This document shows positions 1 through 10,939 of a DNA stretch of 64,000 nt, in pieces. Under the pieces are notes generated by a model. It was not told the origin of the DNA. It worked only from the letters and a program-made list of their open reading frames with translations, and did not search any database. A program made the position numbers and the translations under genes. Source of the DNA: Lytechinus variegatus (taxonomy: Eukaryota > Echinodermata > Echinoidea > Temnopleuroida > Toxopneustidae); contig NC_054742.1 in the NCBI RefSeq assembly GCF_018143015.1, forward strand, positions 14,429,632 to 14,493,631. Direction: 5' to 3'. How positions within the stretch are numbered: position 1 is the first letter of the stretch; every line of letters starts with the position of its first letter.

Positions 1-469
1 ATGAATGTATGTTTAATGTGATGATCTACCCAAGAAGCGGTGTCATTAAGCAGGGAGGTTTGAGCAAGTTTTTTTTTATTATATAAAAACTTACATTGAA
101 CTTCTGAACATCAGTAAGCTGTATCATCCGATGACTAATTAAACCGCATGTGTTTTCATACATCGTAATTATCCCATGTCCTAATTCAGCTGTATTATGA
201 TGAATATTGACAGCTGCAGGCTGACAAGATGATTTAGTTTTGGATTAGAAATTCACCTCTCTATATCTTCTAAATGCAGTCACGAATATATGCGTTGAAA
301 TCCTCATAATGTGGTACATTCAGGGGCATTTCGTTCAGAGATATTGAAGGGGAGGGGTGTTAACTGAAATCAATTCAAACAATCCAACTAAAAGAAATAC
401 CACAAATCACACTCTAACCTGCTCCGGATAGAGACGCGACATGCATTAAGGAATATCTTCTGATAACGA
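1..469. other. no gene seen
   Basis: AT-rich unique-looking sequence. No open frame with family resemblance and no clear repeat structure was seen. Confidence 0.5.
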
Positions 470-490
470 TCAATAATAATATCAATAATA

Positions 491-527
<37 letters not shown>

Positions 528-745
528 TATTTGCTTATATAATGCAGCATAATTATCTGGCTTTCTAGCAGAGTAGCTGTTTCGCGCAAAGACTGATTAA
601 ATTTCAATAAATAAATTCCTACCAGGTGCTCATTTACCTCGCCTGATTTGAACTATGAGTGCAGAACATTTTACACCAACCCACGATCCGCTCTGTTTCA
701 AAGTCAAGGGACTGATCGACTTCGGGGACCACGGAACGGTTTTGA
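470..745 (-). repeat. diverged tRNA-derived SINE with AAT tail
   Basis: Reads on the minus strand. It has the same parts as the better copies at 21213-21470 and 29669-29942: a tRNA-like head containing the CTTTGAAACAGAG segment near 700, a middle with the AGGTGAGGTAAATG-type motif near 630, and an (ATT)n tail, here the AAT run at about 470-524. The B-box region is badly eroded, so this is an old copy. The match is by eye and the boundaries are approximate. Confidence 0.55.
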
Positions 746-2233
746 AAGTGAGGACGGGGGGGGGGAGGCTGATCATCCAAAAATTCATAATCAGATGATG
801 GTCATTTTCACGTTTTTTGGACACGGTTTTGGAAAAAAGGCGGGGGCTGAAGCCCACATGTGCCCCTATTCCCCCACAGTCCCTCGATTCTTCGGCCCCG
901 CCTGCATATAGCAACAAAGCTCCAAATTCTATTCATGGCACCTATTTCATCCACTGAATTTTAATAACCACTGAAGTGTTACTCAAAATAATGTAACATT
1001 ACAGGCCTTAAATTATTATGATGATAGTTGGATAATTAAGAATTGTTGTTAAGTTTACCAGGTGACTGCTAATTTGGCACTTTTTCCTTCAGATAATGTT
1101 CAAATAAGACAGTCTCGGTTGGCTTAAACAATAACAAATCGTGATTATAATCAGAAACTTTCAGAGTTCTTGATCAATCTGTAATCTTGCAGCTGCACAC
1201 TTAATTGTAATTTTCTTTTCACATTTTTTTCTCCAAGTTTTATTTCCTCGTCGATATATGAATCTTTTCACAAAACTTTGTGTGACCGTCATTTCTATTG
1301 TAGGTACCATGATTTCCATGCTTTCGTAAAGTGCCCTTTCAACACAGGAAGGGGGTACTTTTTGACAGATATTGGATGTCAATGGGTGTCTGAGAATTAG
1401 ACATGGATCTCTTTCAAAATCACGAGCAGAAGAGGTGAAATTTACACCACCACCATGGGGTTAGCATCCACTTTCATTGACGAAATACTCGTCTTATAAA
1501 GTCATCTTCATATCATTCAGTTGGAGTTGTTTAAAATGGGGGTAATTTCAGTACAGTTTCACGTCGTACTCGATCTTTAAAATGCGTAATACTCCGTTGT
1601 CTCTTTTTAAACAGTCCATCTTTACCACAATATTTCTTCAAGCAATTCAAAAAATGTTAGTGTACAATCACTAGCGTACAGAAAGGGGGAGGTGGGCTTG
1701 GGGATGGACCTCCAAACGTTTCACGATAAAGAAAGAGAAGGAAAAGGAGTGAGGCATTATAATGTTCGTGTTTTTTTAGTTGTGAAAGTAATCTTTCACA
1801 AATTTATATGCTTTATTAAGAGACTCAATGTTTTTGCCAGCTCACAGCTTTTTAAAAATTTTGCCCCATATACCATGTCTGGCTCCCTTATTTTTTGGCT
1901 CATTACGCTACTAATGGATATTGGAAACAGGCACTACTTTACGAATTCACATGCATGCTACTCCAACCACATTACAAATCGTTATGTTCATTATATCGGG
2001 TGTACGTATGCAAGGCCATGGTAAGTTATGAGTTAAGGAAAGATCATCCACACCCACACATTCGCACTCAAACCTACACACTCCAACCCAAACCATTCAT
2101 CAACCACACGGATGTGAAACATGTGACACATCAGAGGGGACACGACATTTGTTCCGGCGACAACTGCTCTGGGCTTTATTATGTCTAAGATAAGGCTTAG
2201 GGTTATGGTAAATGTTACGATAGTGGTTTATGT
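746..2233. other. no gene seen
   Basis: Contains a 73-residue open frame at 1161-1382 on the minus strand that is rich in Lys and Arg. I do not recognise it, and it has no splice or repeat context that would support it. The rest is AT-rich with G-runs near 755 and 1690. Confidence 0.45.
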
Positions 2234-2475
2234 TACACTGTAAAAGCTGTGGTGTTAAAACTGACACCAATTGGTGTTAATAGAGGACCACACCTGAGGT
2301 GTTAAACTAACACCCTAGAGATTGAACATAACACCAAAGAGTGTAAATGTAACAACCATAGGTGTTGTAATAATACCTATAGATGTAACACTAACACCAC
2401 CAATTTAACACCGGTGTAAAATAACTGGTGTGGTTCTCTATGTACATCGGTTAACACCACAGTTTTTTCTGTGTA
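2234..2475. mobile_element. small TIR MITE, TA-flanked
   Basis: The ends are inverted copies of each other: CACTGTAAAA then GTGGTGTTAA on the left, and TTAACACCAC then TTTTTTCTGTG on the right, each preceded or followed by TA. The interior is packed with the GGTGTTA/TAACACC motif in both orientations. About 240 bp long with no coding capacity. TA at both ends suggests a Tc1/mariner-like or similar target, but that class call is inference. Confidence 0.7.
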
Positions 2476-2794
2476 GGATTAGGGTTAGGTTAGGATAGGG
2501 TATACTTCATGTGTGAAATTTACAGCGGAGCAATTGTCGCTGGAGCAAATGTTATGGTACCGTTGATTTACCTCCAAATTTTAAGCATAATGAAATTGTT
2601 AAAATAGGTTTTAACCATAGAACTCTACTATTTTATTATCTCATGTATATTGATTATATTAATAAGTTTAAGTTTGTTTTCATGTGTAGACAAAGGGCTC
2701 GCGCATACATGGCATATACAAGATGAGTGTATCTTTCTCGTCGTAATATTCCCTGTTGGTTCACAATTGAATGTTGGTCATGGATATTTAATGA

Positions 2795-3027
2795 CAGTTG
2801 CGTAATGAGCCAAAAATTTGGAGGGGGCTAAATAGCGTATCGCGTAAAATTTAGATTAAAAAAAGTTGCTAGCGAGCAAAGATTTCGACTTTTTTTTACA
2901 AAAATAAAATTTTGTGATCGATTTTTGAATATTACTAAAAAGTAATACCATGCATTTTTACCTTCTTCCCTTTCCTTTTTTTTTTCTTGGTCATGATTTT
3001 TTTCCCCTCCCCACCTGTACGCCACTG
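2795..3027. mobile_element. short hAT-like non-autonomous element
   Basis: Begins CAGTTGCGTA and ends TACGCCACTG, an inverted pair with one mismatch. The flanking 8-mers TTTAATGA (2787-2794) and TTTACTGA (3028-3035) match at 7 of 8 positions, as expected for an aged hAT target duplication. The ends match those of the larger element at 18111-19218, and the interior shares the AGCGTATCGCG and GCGAGC-type segments seen at 17800-17850. Too short to code. Confidence 0.75.
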
Positions 3028-3703
3028 TTTACTGACAATGCAAGTGATTCTCAATAGACCTTCAGAATTTAACAAACATTATAAAAATAGGTCGTGAATG
3101 AGATCACCCCTCCCCTTCACTGATTCCCAGCAATATACCCTCATGAAGCACCATCGGACTCTGGGAAGCGGGGGTGCACCCCAATGATTTATTTTTCAGG
3201 GGGGTGTTGCGTATTTTATTTACCATACATGCAGCACCCCTGGAAAAACAGGATTACAAGCAAAAAAAGAAAGAAAAAAGATTATTGCTCCCAAATAACT
3301 GAGGTTTTGGAGCAAAAGCCTTTATTTTAATGTCTTAACTTTCTATTTTTATCAAAGTCCCCTTCATCTTCGAGTGAAGGTTTATTTTCTTTTTCCCCCC
3401 TTATCATTTTTTTAAACACCCCCAAGCACTACCTATTCAAATAGAGTTCACAGGACCCTCTTATACACTTGTTATTAATATAGATGAAAATAGGATGCTA
3501 CTCATTGAACTCCTAGATGAATGATCCAATCTACCGTGTTGGATGAAAATTAACTAGCATAATTTATGAACCGCGACGAAAGGAAATAGTGCCACTTTAA
3601 TTGCATTTCCCATCTTTTAATGGGAAATTAATCGTAATTGACTGATCAAGTCCATCGACATTATCTGCTATTGCCCCCAGGTATCCTCTGCACACTGTTA
3701 AAC
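3028..3703. other. no gene seen
   Basis: Contains C/G runs near 3170-3240 and homopolymer stretches. No coding or repeat boundary could be supported. Confidence 0.45.
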
Positions 3704-3960
3704 TTACCAAGGTCCATATGATCCTAAACATGAAACCATCAAATATTTACTAGATCGTGGATGGATTGTAGCAATCAACTGTGCATCACATAATCTACCC
3801 TGCAGGAAAGCATGTTGGTAATCAGAAATGATCGAGTTTGTGGATATATGTTTCACCAACTGACTATATGCTCCATTACAGCATACACTATAGTTAACGG
3901 GACAGTAATTGTAATGGGACCGACAAATCTTTCTTTTTATCAAAATCCAAACCAAAAACG
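3704..3960 (-). pseudogene. LINE reverse transcriptase fragment
   Basis: The minus-strand translation contains SDYQHAFLQGRLCDAQL followed by IATIH. This resembles the stretch of CR1/L2/Jockey-type LINE reverse transcriptases that usually reads like 'D-x-QHGF-x-x-x-RSC-x-TQL'. The similarity covers only about 60 residues and then leaves frame near 3760, so this is a short decayed internal fragment. The clade is not resolvable from this length. Confidence 0.6.
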
Positions 3961-4949
3961 TATCAAACCTCTTTGCATTTAAAGCTTAAATCTTCGTAAA
4001 AATTAAATATTGCTGTTGAAGCCTTAAAATGAATAGAATATAGCTGTTTTGTGTATGTAAAAAAAAAAATCAACCAACCAACCCAACTTTTGAAATATTG
4101 CATTAAAATGGGTTTTACTCTCATGACATAGGGCATACAACACTACTTTTATTGTTTATCCTTGATGTAAAACAAAATGCCCTATTGTAACTAAACATAT
4201 AGATAAATAAAAAAAAAAGGAAAAATATTTTCCAATAAAAACGGAACATTTCCGGCGATAAGTTTAATAGGGCTTTGTTCAATAATTCCACACTGTCAGC
4301 GTGCAAGACCATAATATTCGAAACGCATTGATCAATAACGTCTAACAAAATATATTTTAAATGATCTGTGAATTTGTGGTCTACATTTCTATGAGTTATC
4401 ATGTATTAAATTTTGACAAGAAGTGTTTTACAGAAACAAAGCAATTGCTCTAAAATAATTGCCATGTGTTTTATTGACTGAAATTATAAAATAATTATTA
4501 ATTATCATGCCCTTCCTCTCAAAGAAAATTAGGGGTCACGTTTGCTAAATTTGCTTTATATAGCTGTGATGTGCCCTAAAATATCACAACACAAAACCTG
4601 TAAATAGAATCTATATCAATTCGGTTAAAATCTAATTATCCCTTTTTTAAAGAAGGAAAACTTACTGTTTTTTGTATGGCACACTATCCGAAAGAGCGAA
4701 CATGATTTTGAACTAATTAGACACACATTTTCGAATTATAATGTGTTTAGATTCGTCTGATTTCTTCCTCTTGACACAACAGCGAAATGATAAGTCATGT
4801 GTATATTAGCCTGATATCAAGTTGATTTTAATAAACATGTTGAATCATCAAACAGCACACTGTGATATTTTCTTTCAAATTCAGATGGAAAAATATTAAT
4901 GCTATCATTTCCTATTGCTCGTATATTATCACGCATGATTAAAACATTA
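3961..4949. other. no gene seen
   Basis: AT-rich with A-runs near 4060 and 4210. No coding similarity or repeat architecture was recognised. Confidence 0.45.
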
Positions 4950-5361
4950 ACATTCGTTAATCCGAAAACGAAAAGGGTTCGTTAATCCGAACATTTGTGG
5001 CGTAATTCCGAAGGTTCGTTAATCCGAAAGGAAATGAGAGTCGTAATTCCGAAGGTTCGTTGGTCCGAAAACGAAATGAGGTTCGTAATTTCGAAGGTTT
5101 GTTAATCCGAAAACGAAATGAGGTTCGTAATTCCGAAGGTTCGTTAGTCCGAAAACGAAATGAACAACGAACCTCATTTCGTTTTTTCATATAAACGAAC
5201 CTTCGGAACAACGAACCTTATTTCGTTTTCGAATTAACGAACCTCATTTCGTTTTCGGATTGTCGAACCTTCGGAAAAACGAACCTTATTTCGCTTTCGG
5301 ATCAACTAACCTTCGGAATATCCGAACCTTCGGAATAACGAAGCTTCGGAATTACGAATGT
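4950..5361. repeat. fold-back minisatellite array
   Basis: The left half repeats a unit of about 42 bp built from GGTTCGTTAATCCGAAAACG and AAATGAGGTTCGTAATTCCG. The right half (from about 5170) carries the same unit as its reverse complement, so the whole array can fold on itself. The outer ends ACATTCGT and ACGAATGT are inverted copies. The 84-residue open frame on the minus strand here is just the translated repeat. No transposase is present. Confidence 0.8.
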
Positions 5362-5940
5362 ATACGCATTGCAACATGTAGGCAGTGGGAGGTGCAAATT
5401 AGCAGTCCACCCGGTCCAATCTTTTAAAAATTGTCAGAACCTGTTTCAAAATATGATAATTTCAATGTTATTTATTCAGAAACCCCACCCATTGATCTAT
5501 TTGTTCGCTTCGTTCCCACATTGGCCATTGACATTTCATACTCCTGCCCTATCCCATTTTTAGGAAATAAGAGACCGGCGTATAATGTAAATATATACTG
5601 ATAGAGATAACACACAAAATTCACATTTCGTTAAACTGGGATTTGGTTTAAATGAAAGGTCACATCCCCCATTAAGATGAGTAGGCCTAAATACTAAGCC
5701 GTGTTTTCCATATTTTGCGTCTTACTTATATTTTCTGCAAAAAAAAAATCTTTGGAAGGATTGAATAGCTCCCACATTGCCATATTTATCCAATCTTTTC
5801 ATGACGACAAATCTCCCGACCAAGCAACACGCCTTCTTGAATCGTAATAGAGTAACAAAGTCGCTAAAAATGAGAACGTAGGGTGTAATTATCCCAATCA
5901 ATACAACATAATGTGAAATTGGTTAATCATCCATCCTTCA
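5362..5940. other. no gene seen
   Basis: No coding similarity or repeat structure was recognised. Confidence 0.45.
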
Positions 5941-6480
5941 TGACGTCTTTATTTTTATTTTATTTATTTGTCGTTTTATTTTAACAGGGTAGCCCTTTCA
6001 GTTACAAGAACTGCTCGACCAAGGGGCCCTGTATCAACAGAAATTAAAAACATGACAAAACAATATCATATAAAAAAAATCGTCAACAAAATGAACATAT
6101 ATGAGAAAAAAAAATGCAGTACATAAAAGTTAAAAAAAAATCAAAATCACTATAAACTTATAATAACAGAAAGTAACAGAAAGTATTCATGGATATCTTA
6201 AAAACATATTTGTGTGAGGGATATCGATTTACATTGTTTTTTTAAAAGAATTAAGTGAATTTGCCAAACGGAGAGAAGGGGATAACGTATTCCATATTTT
6301 AGAGCCATGATAACAAAATGATCTTTTATAATATTCGGTTTGAGGTTTTTCAATAAAAAGGGGACAGTTAATTGAATATCTAGTTTCGAAATGTATTGTT
6401 CTATGGCGCACTATATCCTGAATATATTTGGGGGTTATATTGTGCATCACTTTATACATCCATATTTTGTGTCATTGATC
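5941..6480 (-). mobile_element. 5'-truncated LINE, 3' end with RT C-terminus
   Basis: On the minus strand, 6459-6229 encodes the C-terminal tail typical of CR1/L2-type LINE polyproteins: YKVMHN, then a tract ending in the diagnostic EYYKRSFCYHGSKIWNTL, then SFKK and a stop. This region normally lies just downstream of the reverse transcriptase domain. Upstream of about 6475 the frame is closed, so the element is heavily 5'-truncated. From 6228 to about 5945 there is a 3' untranslated region ending in AAATAAA-type simple repeats, as in LINEs without a long poly(A). Confidence 0.75.
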
Positions 6481-6530
6481 ACTTTAAAATAAAAAAAAGC
6501 TTCAAATAACAGACAATGATCAGATGAGGT

Positions 6531-7133
6531 TTAAAGGGGAATCCAGCCTTGGCCATAAAATATTATGTTGGGAAGGAGAAAAATAAATTAAACAGAATGG
6601 TGAAAGTTTGAAAGAAATCGGACAAGCAATGAGAAAGTTATAGCTGCTTTAATATTGAGATCCCTAATACTATGTAGATTTCAAATTGGCAACTGTGTAA
6701 GTAAATTATGACAAGGGGCAAGGACAACTTTCTCATAGGCCATGTACTTTATTATCAGGGATTTGTGGTTTTCTCCTAAGTACCCATTCCCCTGGGGCAG
6801 TAATCTAAATATAACCCAGGTAGTATATTGTAGTATGTCCTCATGAAAAAAAAATATAATTTGAAATAAAAATTTTGGGAAAAATGACATTTTAGCCATA
6901 ATATGTATTAGAGTACATGGAAGAGTAGTCCTTGCCTGACATCACTATGATATCCCATCTGCGGCCAATTTGAAGTCTCCATGGGTATAGTGATTACCAA
7001 TATTTACAACTTTTAAAAATTCATCACTTTCTTGTTGTTTGTCCAATATTGTTCAAGCTTTCACCTATCAACTTGTCTGATTTTTCTTTTCCTTATAAAA
7101 ACAAGTTTTTATTTGGGTTGGATTCCCCTTTAA
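6531..7133. mobile_element. palindromic MITE flanked by TTAA
   Basis: Left end TTAAAGGGGAATCC and right end GGATTCCCCTTTAA are inverted copies with TTAA at both outer edges. TTAA is the piggyBac-type target, so that family is likely. The interior is loosely self-complementary (GAAAGTTATAGC near 6640 against the TCACTTTCTTG segment near 7025). Closely similar architecture recurs at 50705-51296. Confidence 0.75.
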
Positions 7134-8170
7134 CTCCAAATTGCATACCTACGATGAAGTGATGATGTTGTGTCTCTTTCTTATTCTTGGAAAAGTTGGA
7201 ATTTAATATTCTTAATAAAATTATATTCAATCAGATATGTTGCAGATACGAAACAAACAATATGCCTATTAATCAGAAGCTAGTTTATGAACCCATTTGC
7301 CCAAATGAAAACATAGGGGTGAAATGTCGATTTCCCCTCCCCAATATTATTGACTACATGTACTTGAAAAATTATAATATTGTAAAGCAAATGTTTTAAA
7401 AGCAATATAAAGCCATTACTTGGCATAAAATATTATTAAGCATACATGTATTTTTGTTGCGCTTCTCAAAATTCTAATTTGGCAAGCATGCAGAGCACGC
7501 CGAAAATTCTTGACTTTTTTTTTTTTTTTTTTACTTTTGCCTCCCTTTCCCCATCCGAAATACGGATCAGTGCCCCTGTACGAACTTCAAGTAATAGGAT
7601 AAAGTAAACATAGTGAGTGAATTCAAGCCTAAGTTGACACAAGATACAATATTTCAAGCCTTCGTCTTTCTTCTTCATCAGCAACATAAACGTGATAAAA
7701 GAAAGATATCACCAAGAAAAACATAAAAAAGATAAGTTAGTAAAGCAAATAGTATCAAATAGATGAAGTATGAATAAGGGTCAATCTCAAAAAAATGTTA
7801 CAATTCACAAAAAACGTGTCTCGACTATCTTATGCCCGCTAGTTTCACAACCCTGAACATTTTCTACAAAAATATTATCAATAAAATGACAATAATAGTC
7901 TACCTCCACAAACCATATGCGACCAGTGACTAGTAAAGCTCTAAATTTATTACACAGGCCTTTTATTTTTGCTTTTTGTTAGAATATACACTGTCTTGGG
8001 TCAGTTTTTTATTTTACTATCATTCTCTTTTATATGTACTCTGTATTTCTTTCCTACATCACTGTCTGGTGATTGCAGCATGGTGTATACGTCTGACAAA
8101 CTGGGCTTATCCTAGTATTTGATGATCACTTTGTGATTAATTTCACTTTTAACTTTGTCCTCAATTCGTT
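7134..8170. other. no gene seen
   Basis: Contains a T-run near 7510-7530. No recognised gene or repeat. Confidence 0.45.
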
Positions 8171-10939
8171 TTAACCTCCGTAACGAATACTGCCACAAGT
8201 TTTTTCTCCCTTTTAAACTGAATGATATTACATGATAATGTGTCTGCAAGTAGAGTGATATTCATTAATAAATAATTGATAGGGAAGTATCTTATGTCTT
8301 TCCTGTATTACATAAAATAAAGGACTATTCTTAAAAAATGAAATGTATGACTAAACAGGTTTAACATCCGTAACGCACCTTAAGAAAATATGCACTTTGG
8401 CAGTTCTGTTAAGGATCCAGTATTATATAGGATAAGAGACACCTTTCATAATAAATACAGTTTTCAAAGGTAGGGCTGTTAAATAAGGTCCACGTTGGAC
8501 CACAAAGCACAAAGACATTAACTTCCGTAACGCATTAACTTCCGTAACATTTTTTCTTGAATACGCTACAAATTTGTGCTATACCGCATCACTCCGGATC
8601 ATACAGATATAAATTATATAAGGTACCCTCCACCTACGTACCCTTAGAAATAATAGCTATTCATCCTTGTAAAATTATTATTGCACATCTTATTTTCAAC
8701 ATCACTTTGTAAAGAGGGAAAATTGCCAGCGAAAACAATTTCCCAAGAATTATATTCGATATTTAATGCTTTTGGAATTTTGAATAATTCATACTACAAA
8801 TTGTGAATATTGGAATCTTCTTTAGAACTTAAAATTTCTAAATTTCTTTGCTATATAAAGTGCATTAACTTCCGTAACAATACTGTTACGGAAGTTAATA
8901 AACTTCTCTGCTGTACTTTACTGAGATTGATAGTACGATTCTAGTTCCAGAACAGGTGACATGCCTTTGTCTAATTCTGAAGTCGGTAGAAACGGTGGAG
9001 ATAAAAGGAAGAAGGAGAAACAATTAAGCTTTTATGGACAAGGAAAGGGGAAGGAAAACTATTTGCAATGACCCATGAGGAAGGTTATTTCACCGATCAA
9101 AAATGTGAGCGCAAAGCGCGAGCTAAATCTTGTGAATAGTCCAATCTGAAAACTTTACATTTTTTTTGTAGAAATGATCAGGATGTTATCTGAATAAAGT
9201 ATTAATGCAAGTACAAAGTGCTAGCTGATTTTTTTTCGTATTCTGACTGAAACCTTGACATTCTAAACACTGTTTGTACTAATTACAAGGATGTTTATCT
9301 TAATTGATGCGACTGTAAATATTTTATATTTTGATCTGAGAACAATAATTTTTTGAACGTTTTAATTTGAGAACAAGATATATATCCAATAAACAATTAT
9401 TGCAAGGGTAAAACGCTCGCTTATTTAGGTTTAGAGCCCAAAATGGGACATTCTATTAACTTTCTGTAATCATAAAAAGGATGGGTGTCTTGCTAAGGAA
9501 ATGATAAGCAGCGAGTGCGAAGCGCGAGCTGAAAATATGTCATTCCAATATGAAAACCAGACATTTTAAGCACACTTTAAAAAAAAGAGGATATAAATTG
9601 AATAAAAAATAATTTCATGCAAGAGAATGCAAAAGAACAAGTGGGGATTATACATTATGTACACCATCAATCAACTCTTTTAATATTCATGAAGATATGC
9701 ATAGACCAAACTGTTTCACTAAAACAATGCATATCTTTCATATGGCATAACGCTGTTATTCCTTGTTCGATTTTGATCATATTTGCAGTATTTTGTTTGT
9801 CTGATTATTATCTGTTCAGATCAGATTTTTCAGCCTGGATGACCCTCTTTAATGCGCATGAAAAAGCGCTGAAATAATTGATATAGGCCTATGACATGAA
9901 AACATGGAAAGAGATATTTCAAACACTCACGGTTTGTCATGTTTGTTGGAATTTATTATACGTATTTCGATAATCAAACATTTTGGCTATTCATATTTTT
10001 AAAAATCACGATCAGGATGCGTAATTGCGTATCTCAATGAAACAAAATAATGAAAGCAAATCGCAATTAGATCATTTAGAATTCATAAATAATTCATGTA
10101 TTTGTGAATTTTTAGCCTCTTGTTTCATTCACCTCACTTTATTATTATTCATTTCCCCATGTCCTTTTTTAATTCTCTTCTTTTTTTTCTCTCTATCTTT
10201 TTGGCTATATTGGCAAGCGGCGGGATTCCTCGTAACCCAGAGAACTCATCCTGGTTACGGGACTGCGATTGTTATATTTTGTTTATTGCCAGAAAACTTT
10301 AAGATGAACTGCAGTTCTGTGGCTTGGTTATTCAGTTTTCTCATTCCAACTTTGAACAAGAACGACAACAAAAATGACAGTTGTCCGCTTCCTGTTCTGT
10401 TTTTAACATTTTTTATTGGGAGGGGGGGATTAAGCAATGCGTTCCACATTAATCTTTAATAAATATAAAAAAGGTAGACGAATACCTTGATATGGATATT
10501 CACAAGCTAACAAAATAAGTACTGCAATTTGCAACTTGATTTTAACTTCCGTAACGAAGATTGACAAGGTTAAATGCTATCGTGAGGATTTAATGGTAAA
10601 CTATCTTTGGATTCCTAGCATTGGTCATGCATTGCTAAGGATCTCAGCTTATGGATGAAAATCATTTTAAGGTTGCCTCATTCAAATTATGAACATTAAA
10701 CTGAACGAAAGATGTGCCATGATTTTTTTGGTACTTTTTGTTATATGTTATTTGGTAAAGTCCTGCTTATGAAAACAATATTGAATAGTTTTTCCATCTT
10801 GCAAACATTTTTGCTTCAGAAAATGAAATTGTTGATACCACACTAAAACCAAATTGTGTGCATTTCAATTTCAATCATTTCAAAAGTGATTTAATCGAGT
10901 AAAATAAGTGGGCCATGCTAACGATTAACCTCCGTAACG
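8171..10939. repeat. dispersed TTAACNTCCGTAACG motif cluster
   Basis: Eight copies of a 15-bp motif, consensus TTAACTTCCGTAACG, lie at 8171, 8361, 8518, 8535, 8865, 8884 (reverse), 10542 and 10925. The 8865 and 8884 copies form a perfect 14-bp inverted repeat around a 6-nt spacer. The gap from about 8900 to 10540 lacks the motif and contains hAT-like GCGAAGCGCGAGC segments near 9106 and 9513, so the cluster may have been split by an insertion. Five forward copies plus the reverse copy read ACGGAAGT on one strand, which resembles an ETS core. Confidence 0.6.
9100..9540. repeat. fragment with hAT-like GCGAAGCGCGAGC motif
   Basis: Two copies of the 'GCG(A)AGCGCGAGCTGAAA' type motif, at about 9106 and 9513, match the internal motif of the elements at 15228-16072 and 18111-19218. 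No element ends were found here. Confidence 0.45.

Noticed and set aside
1161-1382. 73-codon Lys/Arg-rich minus-strand frame as an exon
   Set aside because: No family resemblance, no flanking splice sites I could support, and length within chance expectation.
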